16,380 bases of DNA. Origin: Sphingomonadales bacterium. Lineage in GTDB: Bacteria; Pseudomonadota; Alphaproteobacteria; Sphingomonadales; Sphingomonadaceae. The notes under the pieces are model-generated. The model ran no database searches and was not told the DNA's origin. It was given only the letters and a program-made list of their open reading frames with translations. The stretch is taken from positions 1 through 16,380 of the forward strand of contig JADJAC010000006.1 in the NCBI GenBank assembly GCA_016704425.1, given 5' to 3'. Shown here piece by piece: positions 1 through 8,319 of the stretch; positions within the stretch are counted from its first letter, which is position 1, and every line of letters begins with the position of its first letter. The position numbers and the translations under genes were made by a program.

Positions 1-906
1 GCTTATTTGGCAAAGCCGTCGAACGTCGAGTATGTCGCACACGCCATCGGCTGCGAACGCAATGCCCTCGGTGCTACCCGGCAGCCGGCCGACGAACATC
101 ATGAATCCGTGAATCTGCCGGCAAACCTTCGATGTTTGACGGTATTCCGCTTGCGCCAGCTTATCAGCATAGGCTTCCACCTTCGTCCCGGAGGACGTCG
201 TGCTCTGCCGTGATCAGAACCGCAGGCGGTAGCTCGGAGAGCTTGGCCGCATTGAGCGGCGCGGCTTCGCAATGCAACCGGTCGACGATCCGCGGAACAT
301 AGAGATCCCAGAACTCGGCCATTTGGCGCGCAGAGAGCAACGCCTGGTTTTCAGGTGCCAAATATGATTCACGTCCGAAGTCGGCGCGTAAAACCGGGTA
401 GATCAAGAGCTGACCCGCTAGGCGCTGATTGCCCAGCGCCCGTTCCCGCAACGTCACCGCCGCCGCAAGATTTGCCCCGGAGCTATCGCCGCCGATCAGA
501 AGGGGCAACCCGGCGAGAGACGCGTCGAGTGTCCCGCTGGCGACAGCTTCGAGCGCTTGCCAGGCGTCGTCCACTGCAGCTGGATATGGATTTTCCGGCG
601 CCTTGCGATACTCCACCATAACGACCACACAGCCGCTCCTCTCCGCCAGCTCTCGGCAGAGAGGTTCGAAGAGATCGTTACTGCCCATGACCACCCGCCA
701 CCGTGACAATAGACCAGAACGGCTTTCGGACATGCTTGAGGGGTCAGCAGACGCAGCGGAATATCTGCCTGCGGTGTCGATAAGATCCTATCCTCGGCTC
801 GCACCGAGACAGCGGTCGTAACAATAAGCTTCCGGAATCGCTCAAACCCGTTTCGGAGCTCCTCGATGCCGAGCTTGGACCCGGTATCGCTCAGAGAATG
901 GCTCAC
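1..906 (-). CDS. HSL-family alpha/beta hydrolase (esterase), frameshifted, 3' end outside window
   Basis: Likely a cytoplasmic carboxylesterase; in this operon it would hydrolyse the ester made by the Baeyer-Villiger enzyme. Seen in sequence: an N-terminal HGGGW oxyanion-hole motif, then GGDSSGAN (the HSL family GDSAG nucleophile elbow, with Ser), then TAEHDVLRDEG (acid residue), then HGFM (catalytic His). The motifs lie in three frames: one base is missing near 690, just after HGGGW, and one extra G lies near 178-180, just after LRDEG. Joining the frames gives a normal family order running off position 1. The preferred start is GTG at 906, with GGAG just upstream and a GTGA overlap with the upstream dehydrogenase stop; GTG at 915 is the alternative. 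The family call is secure; the substrate is unknown. Confidence 0.85.
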
Positions 907-1751
907 CCGCTCCACAATGATGCCGTTGCTTCAGCGCAAGCCAACTTGCCGTCCTCGCTGTATTGCTGCGCAGCGCCCCATCTGATCGCCAGAACGAGCG
1001 TGGCGTCAGCACGCGACCCTGATCACGTCTCCACTCACATGGGCACTCGCCGCCGAAGAGAGGAACACAGCTACCTCCGCCACCTCTGGCGGATGTCCTT
1101 CACGCCCGAGCGGTGAGCGGCTGCGATAGGCATTGATATATTCTTCGGCGACAGCTTTCGATAGGTTCTCGTTCCATATCAGGCCCGGCATAATCGCATT
1201 GACGCGGATCCGGGATTGCCCCTCGGCGGCGGCGGCACGCGTGAGACCAAGCACACCCGCCTTCGCCGCCGCATAGGCTGCCTCGCCGAACGCAGTCGGC
1301 TTTTCGCCGGCAAGCGAGGATATGTTCACGATCGTGGCCTCGTCGGACTGCAGCAGGTACGGCCAAGCGTGCTTGATGTGAAGAAAATGCGATGTGAGCG
1401 ACGCCGCCAACACGTTCGACCAGCTTTCGAGTGTGGTTTCCGCGAGCGGCGAAAGGCTATTGAAACCGACGCTGTTGCCGAGGCTTGTCGATACGTCCAA
1501 ATCGCTGATGGCCTGCGCAATAGTGCCGAACCGCGTCTTCGTCCGCCGCATCGGCGACGGCCGTCACAGCGACCAGGATCATAAGCCGACGCCAGGGCGC
1601 GTTGCAGCTGCTCAATCCGAGCGGCGCTGCGATCGGTCGCCATAACGGAGGCGCCCCGGTCGAGGAATGCGCGCACAATGGCCGAACCGATTCCCGAACC
1701 AGCCGCGGCGTTCACGACCGCGACCCTCCCTTTGAAGATTTGGTCGATCAT
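903..1751 (-). CDS. Short-chain dehydrogenase/reductase (SDR), frameshifted
   Basis: An NAD(P)-dependent alcohol/ketone oxidoreductase of the classical SDR superfamily. Seen in sequence: start MIDQIFKGR, a glycine-rich nucleotide-binding loop (NAAAGSGIG, deviating from the usual TGxxxGIG), an LGNSVG segment in place of NNAG, VNISSLAG with the catalytic Ser, YAAAKAG (catalytic YxxxK), and RVNAIMPGLI. Frame changes occur near 1593, 1530, 1505, 1489 and 1015; joined, they give a normal SDR. If one base is restored near 1015 the frame continues to a TGA at 905-903, leaving about 38 residues after the usual VDG end; this tail is uncertain. ATG at 1751 has GGAGAAG just upstream and forms ATGA with the likely BVMO stop. 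The expected role is to make or remove the ketone used by the monooxygenase. Confidence 0.85.
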
Positions 1752-3629
1752 CTCTTCTCCGGTCCCGGCAGGCTCAGTAACGAATTCCTTAAGATCTGCC
1801 GAATGCGTCATCTTCCAGGAAGTCGATGACGCGCCAGGATTGCTCACCACGACGCGACCCGGGAATTATTATAGTATGTCGAGATACCGGGGTGGGTCCA
1901 GATCATCTTCTGGTGCGCTTCCTGTACACGGCGATTGTAGTCGTCGTGCAGATCCTTGCGAACTTCTGCCGCTCCCGTACCTTCGTTCAGCATTCCCTTG
2001 AGGATGTCCATGATGTAACGGAACTGGCACTCCAGATAGAAGATCAGGCTGCCGCCGTGTCCTGCTTGCGTATTTGGCCCATACATACAGAACATGTTGT
2101 AAGTCCAGGAACAACCGTGCCCAAATAGGCCTGGGGGTCGTCGTCGTTCAGGTATCGCGCAGGCTCACACCCGAGCGGCCGTAGATCTGAAGTGCCGTCA
2201 GAAAGCGCACGACGTCGTAACCGGTTGCAAGGACGAGCATATCGAGCGGAAGCTTCGTGCCATCCTCCAGAACAGCACCTTCGCTGTCCATCCGTGCGAT
2301 CCCCGTCGTCACGAGATCGACGTTCTTGCGCAGGAGTGTCTTGTACCAGCCGTTGTCGAGCAGGATTCGCTTGCCGAACGGCGGGTAGTGCGGTGTTACT
2401 TTCGCAATCAACTCTTCGTTGTCGCCAAGCTGCTCATGGATGTAGCGCGAAGGCCCTGCGATGACCGTCGTTCGTCGCGTTGATGGGAAAGCTCCGGATG
2501 CGTGGCCAGTTCAAGTCCCGCTGAAGGAGTTAGTAGAGGGTGTCGTTCAGCATCCATCCGAGCCGCTGCCGGGCAGGCCCGATAATAAGGGACTTCGCGG
2601 ATGAGCAACCGGACCGATTCCAGGCACCTCCGCCCCCGAATTCTCGAACGGCGCAATCCAGTGGCAGCTTCTCTGGAAGATAGAAAGGTGATCGACCTTC
2701 TCGGCGATTGCCGGCACGAGTTGCATCGCGCTCGCACCGGTCCCGACCACGCCGACACGCTTCCGGTGGGGTCGGCGTCCTTGGGCCAACGGGCCGGGTG
2801 AAAATTATCTCGCCCTTGAATTCGTTCATCCCCGGGAATGTCGGGTAGCTTGGGCGTGCCGAACGCCCCCACCGCCACGATCATGACGTTCGCGCGCAGG
2901 ACTTCCGTTTCGCCATCCGCATTCTTAAATGGATTTTCCCTTCTGGTCGTCCGGAAGATAGCGTGCTTCCTGGACGTCGCAGTTGAAGCGGATGAGCCGT
3001 TCTATATCCCAGAGATGACTAGGCACGTCGACGCCGCAACCCGGATAGCGGTTCACGTACCAGGAACCGCCGACATTATCGAGTTTCTCGAGGATCGTGC
3101 AGCGAATCCCGGCGCGCGTGAGGTTCGACGCGGCCAGCAGTCCGGAAACGCCCGCGCCGATTATGACGACAGAAAAATCCGATGGAACATTTGCGAGCTT
3201 CTCTGCGGGCTTGTCGAGATCAATCGCTGATTGAAGGTCTTCAGCGATCATCGGGCCATATTCATCGGGCCACCGGCTCGCCCATCGCAACGCCCAACAT
3301 TACGCGCGAGAAGCGCGTCCGATGGCTGTGGTATCGCCACAGACTTGCCGTTCGTCCAGTCAGCGATCGCATCAACAGCGGCAGCCCTGATCTTTCTGGA
3401 GGTCCTCGGCAAATCCGCCTGTATCGTTCTCATTGAGGCCGCGACCGCGCGTCGGATGATACGGCGGGTCAAGCCAGCTCAGATCACCGGTGAGCTGAAC
3501 AATGACCATCAGCAACGTAGCAGGAACGTTTGCGGGGGCCACCGCGTCTTCGGTGCACGCCTGTCCAATTTCGCCGGCGAAGTCATGTAATTTTATCACG
3601 TCGGGCATTTCCCCCGCGAACTCATGCAT
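1748..3629 (-). CDS. Baeyer-Villiger monooxygenase, 4-hydroxyacetophenone monooxygenase-like, frameshifted
   Basis: An FAD- and NADPH-dependent enzyme that inserts oxygen next to a ketone carbonyl to give an ester or lactone. Seen in sequence, in order: an N-terminal extension (PATLLMVIVQLTGDLSWL, then EYGPMIAEDL) that resembles the one special to 4-hydroxyacetophenone monooxygenase; the first Rossmann loop GAGVSG; GGSWYVNRYPGCGVD; the BVMO fingerprint FKGEI...FHPARWP, split by a local indel near 2797; the second Rossmann loop GVVGTGASAMQ; LVLATGYD; FCMYGPNTQAGHGG; and the C-terminal GISTYYNNS. About ten frame changes separate these pieces, yet their order and the total of roughly 625 codons match the family. 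ATG at 3629 overlaps the ligase stop (TGATG) with GGAGGTGG upstream. The exact 3' end is unclear: the last frame reads straight into the SDR, and a TGA at 1750-1748 lies in a neighbouring frame. Confidence 0.88.
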
Positions 3630-5175
3630 CAGCCACCTCCAACCAAGCGGTCCTGCCCGGCCCAATATTTTTCCTTGATGGCGCGGCGCATGATCTTGCC
3701 GGTTCCGGTTTTCGGAAGGCTATCGACAAACTCGATGGAGCGCGGACGCTTATAATTCGCCAGTCGCACAAGACAGGCAGCGGTAATGTCATCTTCCTCC
3801 AGGGTGCACCCCTCGCGAACGACGACCAGCGCCTTGCCGGTTTCACCCCACTGGGAACTGAACTCAATGACGGCGACTTCAAGAACGCCGGCAACGCTGC
3901 AAATCGCGTTTTCCACCTCGGTCGGATAAATATTGAAGCCACCGAGACGATCATATCTTTCTTACGATCCCGATGTGAATGAAGCCGTCTTCCCAGGCGG
4001 CCGACGTCGCCGTCGCGATCCATCCCCCCGGAAGAATGGTTTCGCTGGTTTCTTGCGGACGGTTCCTAGTATCCGACATCGCCCCATCCCCGCGCAACTG
4101 GATTTCTCCCGTTTCACCGTCGGACACCTCGGCACCCTCCGAATTAACAAGCCTTAGCTCCACAAACGGACTCACCCGTCCAGCGGATGCAAGCCGTGAG
4201 GGCACCGCCTTCTCGATGTCGAAGCCGTGATCCTTCTTCGTCATCCAGCTCGCCCACGGATATTCCGTAAGGCCATAGGACTGCACGAAAACCGGCCCGA
4301 GGCAGCGTAGCGATCTCGCCAGGCGATCCGGTGCGATCGGCGATCCGCCATACATGATCGTGTGAACAGACGAGACGTCGTGCTTCTGTTCCTCCAGATG
4401 GGGCAGCAGCAGGTTTAACATGGTCGGCACGAGTGGCAGCACCGTGACTTTATGCTGCTCTATCAGGGCTAACGTGTTCTCGGGATCGAATTTCGATGAC
4501 GCGATATGGCTGGCCCCGCGAAGGAAATAGGCGAGCATGGCATATCCGCTCAGATGGGTAAGCGGCGCGATGTGCAGCAGCACGTCGCTGGTATGGGCTG
4601 CTGGCAGCTCGACAAGGATGTTCCGCATCAGCGATAGCAGGCTGCGATGACTGTGCATGACACCTTTCGGACGACCGGTGGTGCCGGAGGTATAGGGCAT
4701 CCAGGCGATGTCATCGGCGCCGATTTCGCGCGGCGCGCTGCGCTCCTCCGACCGAAAAGGCTGGTATAGTCTTCGACGCCACTGCCACCGTCGAGCCCGA
4801 TCAGAAGCGGACCACACCCCGCATCGGCAAGCGCTTGACGATTTCAGGCATCCGCTGGCTTTCGACGATAATCGCCCGGGCCTCGCAATCGGCAACGATT
4901 TCAGCAACCTCTTTCGGGTGCAGCCGATGGCTCAGGGCAACACGTAAGGCCTCCGATGGCGAGCGCGTGATCGATAGTGAAGCATTCGGCCCGATTCTGT
5001 GTGAGCACGACAACGCGATCGCCTGTAAAAGGCCACGATTGTAAAGCCCCGACCAGCTGGCGAGCCTCGCGGCCAAGCTCCGCGTAAGTCTTGGATGTGC
5101 CATCCAAATTGCGACAGCAATTTCTTGAGCAAACTGCTTATGAGATCTCATGAGACAAGATGCCACGGTGACCAT
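3629..5175 (-). CDS. Acyl-CoA synthetase (AMP-binding, class I adenylate-forming), frameshifted
   Basis: Activates a carboxylic acid with ATP and CoA to the acyl-CoA through an acyl-adenylate. Seen in sequence: an N-terminal domain with TYAELGREARQL; the phosphate-binding motif YTSGTTGRPKGVMHSH (near 4650-4700); YGLTEYPW; the hinge region TGDVGR and DRKKDMIVSGG (in adjoining frames near 3940-4000); YPTEVENAI; and the C-terminal PKTGTGKIMRR carrying the catalytic Lys. The joined span of about 515 codons is the usual family size. Frame changes lie near 5100, 4960, 4800-4740, 4020-3960 and 3930. ATG at 5175 is preceded by GAGAGGA. It probably activates the acid released by the esterase or made by the ALDH. 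Acid specificity cannot be told; it is not an obvious feruloyl- or benzoyl-CoA ligase. Confidence 0.87.
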
Positions 5176-5236
5176 TTTAGTTCCTCTCAACCCTTGGGGT
5201 TCAATGTTCCATAGGGATTAGGTATTTCCGAGTCCA

Positions 5237-5278
5237 GGCGTCGCACCATCGACCGTGTTTCAGATGCGACGCCGCATC
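5237..5278 (-). promoter_or_regulatory. Overlapping, mutually exclusive stem-loops in the ALDH-ligase spacer
   Basis: The 131-bp spacer between the ALDH stop and the ligase start contains GGCGTCGCA at 5237-5245 and its exact complement TGCGACGCC at 5265-5273 (9-bp arms, 19-nt loop). It also contains GATGCG at 5263-5268 and CGCATC at 5273-5278 (6-bp arms, 4-nt loop). The two stems share 5265-5273, so only one can form in the minus-strand transcript. No U-run follows, so this is not a standard terminator. Processing, mRNA stability or attenuation are possible roles (inference). Confidence 0.35.
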
Positions 5279-5306
5279 GGCAATGGGTCAGTCCCGGCCG
5301 GCCGCG

Positions 5307-6712
5307 TCAGCGAGCTGTGTTGATAATATGAATCTGGGTGAACTCGAGCAGGCCTTCCTCGCCGCATTCTGACGCCGATACCCGACTGCTTCGCGCCGCC
5401 GAAGGATCGTCGGACCGAAATCCAGATGCTTGTTGATCCAGGTCGTGCCCGATTCCATCCGCAACGCCATCTCACGCGCCTGATCGGTCATCCGCCGCCC
5501 AAACCGAGCCGGCAAGACCGTAGGGCGACGCATTCGCGCGGGCCAGCGCGTCTTCCGGATCGGAATATCGGATGACTGGCAGGATCGGGCCAAACTGCTC
5601 TTCGCTTACCAGAAGTGAGCTGTCGTCGATATCGGCCACGATGGTCGGGCGGATAAAATAACCCGGTCGATCTTCGACCTTGCCACCGGCGACGATCCGG
5701 CCGGTGGCAAGCGGCGCGTCGAGATAGCCTTTGAGCTTTTCACATTGCAGGCGGTTCTGCACCGGCCCGATGGTCGTGCCTGTTCCAGGCCGTCGCCGAC
5801 CACGGCGGCATCGGCCAGTTCGGCAAGACCGGCCACCACCTCGTCATAAATGGATTTCGTGAACGTAGGCGCGTTTCCGATCGCCGTGCAGACCTTTGGC
5901 CGCAGTTCATGAAGGCGGCGCCGAAAATGCCGGGGACCTGTCTTGGGATCGGCGCCCGGAAGCACGATAGCCGCATCGTTGCCACCCAGTTCCAGAGTCA
6001 GCCGCTTGAGCGTATCGGCCGAATTCGCCATGATCTTCCTGCCGGTCGCCGTGGATCCGGTAAATGATACCTTGGCGACATCGGGATGCCCGGTCAGCTG
6101 CGAACCAAGGTCGTTCATGTCGGTGACGATGTTAACGACGCCCGGGGGGAGGATCTCGGCGATGAGCTTGCCCAGCCAGAGCGTGCTCAGCGGAGTGGTC
6201 GGCGCAGGCTTGAGAACCACCGTGTTTCCGACCAGCAGCGCTGATGGAATCTTGAGGCCGATGACCAGGATGGGGAAGTTCCAGGGGGCGATCGCCGCTA
6301 CCACACCCAGCGGTCGGCGATGCTCTTCGACAAGACGGGACTCGCTATCCTCGATCACCTTGGCTGGCAGGTCGAACGAAGACAGCTGGCGAATGAACGC
6401 GCAGGTGAAGTTCACTTCAGCGCTAGCGTCGGATAGCGGCTTGCCCTGTTCCTGCGTCAGAAGACGCGCCAGCTCGTCCTGTCGCTGCTCGATCGAATCC
6501 GCCAGGGCATAGAGCGCTGGCGCGGCGCTCGGCCATCGGACGGCGCGCCCAAGCAGGAAGGCTGCCTTCGCCGCAGCGATCGCCTCATCCATCTGCGCAG
6601 CAGAGCCGCGCGGGCAGATTGCGAGAATTGGTTCGGTGGCCGGATTGATAACCTCCATGATGGCATCGCCATCCACCAGCTTCCCGCCAATCAACAGTTT
6701 ATATTCGCTCAT
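5307..6712 (-). CDS. NAD(P)-dependent aldehyde dehydrogenase, frameshifted in 3' third
   Basis: Oxidises an aldehyde to the carboxylic acid in the cytoplasm. Seen in sequence: EYKLLIGGKLVDG start, APWNFP, KPAPTTPLS, the cofactor loop VSFTGSTATGRKIM, LELGGNDA with the general-base Glu, MNCGQ..VCTAIG with the catalytic Cys codon at 5890-5888, EEQFGPILPV, YGLAGSVWA, GTTWINKH, and a C-terminal PFGGAKQSGIG region. The first ~270 codons are one open frame; frame changes then occur near 5935, 5895, 5860, 5790, 5500, 5400 and 5350. The stop TGA is at 5309-5307 after INTAR. ATG at 6712 has GAGG seven bases upstream; ATG at 6718 is too close to it. Length about 470 codons, normal. It sits between RidA and the acyl-CoA ligase, so its product may feed the ligase. 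Confidence 0.9.
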
Positions 6713-6797
6713 GTTCATTCCTCACCTGGAGTATCTGGAACTAAAGATCGCAAACCGGAACTGAACTGGTATTTGCCTGGCTCGCCGATCTGCGCTT

Positions 6798-6822
6798 GCT
6801 TCGGCAAAGTCATTCCCGAAGC
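6798..6822. repeat. Inverted repeat in RidA-ALDH spacer
   Basis: GCTTCGG (6798-6804) and CCGAAGC (6816-6822) are exact complements with an 11-nt loop, in the 149-bp spacer between RidA and ALDH. On the minus (coding) strand no T-run follows. On the plus strand a T-rich stretch follows eight bases later, but no gene is transcribed toward it. Possible mRNA stem in the operon transcript; function unknown. Confidence 0.3.
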
Positions 6823-6861
6823 GCCGGTTTATTTTTTCTGTCGCTCGGACCAGCTGGACCG

Positions 6862-7232
6862 TCAGGCGACGACGGCCTGGGCGTCGATCTCGATGAGGCT
6901 ATTCCCAAGACAAGATCAAACTTCAACGAGAGTGGCAGCGGTCCGGCTGGTAGAAAAAACGCTTCATGCACTTTCATGAATTCATCTGCGGTGGCCAAGT
7001 CCGTGACATAGGCGCAGACCCTTACAATATCGGTCTTGGCTGCGCCGAAATGCTTGAGGCTCTGTTCAAACCGTTCATAGATACGTTGTGTTTGTGACGT
7101 CACGTCCGGTCCGACAAGACTCCCATCTTTCAACCCGCCCGTTCCGGATATGAAGATCTGATTGCCGCGGCGCACCGCGCGGCAGTAGCCGCCGCTCCCC
7201 TCGCTGCCATCGAGGTAGTCATCTCTCATCAT
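6862..7232 (-). CDS. RidA/YjgF/YER057c/UK114-family protein, frameshifted near C-terminus
   Basis: Small trimeric-type protein; known members hydrolyse reactive enamine/imine intermediates or act as deaminases in catabolic operons. Seen in sequence: GYCRAVRRGNQIFISGTGG near the N-terminus, the central QTQRIYERFEQSLKHFGA, VRVCAYVTDL, AFFLPAGP, then, in shifted frames, AATLVEV and NSLIEIDAQAVVA before the TGA at 6864-6862. One or two indels lie near 6880-6905. About 123 codons, as expected. ATG at 7232 has GAGGG eight bases upstream; a second ATG follows at 7229. The conserved Arg that many RidA proteins carry just before the IEIDA strand is not evident, so enamine deaminase activity should not be assumed. 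First gene of the leftward operon. Confidence 0.85.
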
Positions 7233-7506
7233 GCAGGAAGCCCTCTCTCACCCGACTCTCGGTGGATAAATTCATCTCAGTGACGAAAAGAGAGCATATT
7301 TTCATTTATGATGCAAAAAATAATTTTTACATGCCGTATCGCTAAAAATGACATATAGCTTGACAGCCGACAAGAGGCTTCGCTTTCGCGCGGCCTTGAG
7401 TCGACGTGACAAGTTGTTCTCGTCCGCCACGCAACGCGAACGCCGGTGGAATCCGTGATCCCGGAGCATCTGTCCGGCTTCTTTCGCAATCTCCGCGTGC
7501 AGTTGT

Positions 7507-7530
7507 ATATCAGTGAGTTTTCACTAATAT
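7507..7530. promoter_or_regulatory. 24-bp imperfect palindrome, candidate operator
   Basis: Arms ATATcAGTGA (7507-7516) and TCACTaATAT (7521-7530) match at 9 of 10 positions around a GTTT centre. It ends 20 bp upstream of the candidate -35 of the XRE-cupin gene. The size suits a dimeric helix-turn-helix repressor such as the adjacent XRE-cupin protein (inference). Confidence 0.45.
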
Positions 7531-7549
7531 GAAGGAATGGCGCCATAAT

Positions 7550-7578
7550 TTCACTTTTCGGATTGGGTCCGTTATGAT
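7550..7578 (+). promoter_or_regulatory. Candidate sigma70-type promoter for XRE-cupin gene
   Basis: TTCACT (7550-7555, 4 of 6 to TTGACA), a 17-bp spacer, then TATGAT (7573-7578, 5 of 6 to TATAAT), about 70 bp before the start codon. The -10 is good, the -35 moderate; untested. Confidence 0.35.
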
Positions 7579-7651
7579 ATTTCATTAAATGAGGGCTGGT
7601 CTGCGGTCGGCTCCGTCCGTAATGCTTTAATGACGAGAGATGGAGGAACCG

Positions 7652-8270
7652 GTGAGCCTTGTGGCTGACAAACTGAATACCGCTCCCAAACAGAAGCGCC
7701 TCGCATCCACGCCTGATGGCATCGTGGGTGAGAAAATCCGTGCCCGCCGTAAGATCCGCCGTGTATCTTTGGAGCAGCTGGCCGCTGAGGTGCAGGCTTC
7801 CACCGGGCTGCTGAGTCAGATCGAGCGGGGATTGACGTCGCCCTCGCTGGAAATGCTGCGACGCATAGCTGCTGCTTTGGGAATGCCCTTGAGCTGGCTG
7901 TTCGGCGAGGACAATCTCGCGCGGCCTGACGCCGACATCGTCGTGCGGCATGCCGATCGCCGGAAGCTGGAATTCGACGATATCGGCATGGTGAAGGAGC
8001 TTCTCACGCACGATGCCGAGGGTGTGCTGCAGGTGGTGATGATGACATTGAAGCCGGGCGGCCGTTCAAGCGACGAGCCGTTGTCATTCGAAGGAGAGGT
8101 CGCCGGTCTCGTGCTGTCCGGAGAAATCGAGCTGATGATCAAGGCCCGGACGATCCTGATCGGTGAAAAGGACAGCTTTCGCTTCAAAGGCGACCAAGGC
8201 TGCCAGTGGCGCAACCCCCTCTCAGCAGCAGGACACGGAAGTGCTCATCGTCGTCACGCCACCATTTTGA
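7652..8270 (+). CDS. XRE-family transcriptional regulator with C-terminal cupin domain, one frameshift
   Basis: DNA-binding regulator with a small-molecule-sensing cupin; relatives control catabolic, amino-acid and polyamine genes. Seen in sequence (counting from ATG 7640): helix-turn-helix at about residues 30-88 with IRARRKIRRVSLEQLA, STGLLSQIERG, SPSLEMLRRIA and the usual LFGED; then a cupin barrel at about 95-205 with MTLKPGG, FEGEVAGLVLSGEIELMI and GEKDSFRFKGD. One extra C in a five-C run near 8216-8220 shifts the frame; corrected, it ends RNPSQQQDTEVLIVVTPPF at TGA 8268-8270, the normal family ending. GTG at 7652 has GGAGGA directly upstream and is preferred; ATG at 7640 is in frame and possible. 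It is divergent from the RidA-BVMO operon and is the best candidate for its regulator. Confidence 0.9.
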
Positions 8271-8319
8271 TTGAGGCGGCGCCTAGGTCTTGTGGCGGAT
8301 ATAGTAGGGAACCTCGGAC

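Larger units (their letters stand above)
7233..7639. promoter_or_regulatory. Divergent intergenic region between RidA operon and XRE-cupin regulator
   Basis: A 407-bp stretch with no convincing gene, between two divergently transcribed units. It is markedly AT-richer at both ends (about 7285-7360 and 7500-7600), as expected of promoters. It holds the palindrome at 7507-7530 and the candidate promoter at 7550-7578. I could not place a convincing promoter for the RidA operon. Confidence 0.6.

Noticed and set aside
6798..6840. Hairpin plus T-rich stretch as a rho-independent terminator
   Set aside because: The T-run is eight bases away from the stem and on the plus strand, where no gene ends.
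6862..7232. RidA protein as 2-aminomuconate deaminase, with the ALDH as 2-aminomuconic semialdehyde dehydrogenase
   Set aside because: No ring-cleavage dioxygenase or other meta-pathway genes are present, and the sequence shows only general RidA features.
7360..7365. TTGACA as a -35 box
   Set aside because: No acceptable -10 at 16-18 bp on the plus strand, and it is nearly 300 bp from the gene.
7277..8011. 244-codon minus-strand open frame
   Set aside because: It runs antisense to the XRE-cupin gene and across the promoter region, has low-complexity Arg/Ser/His composition and no family motif.
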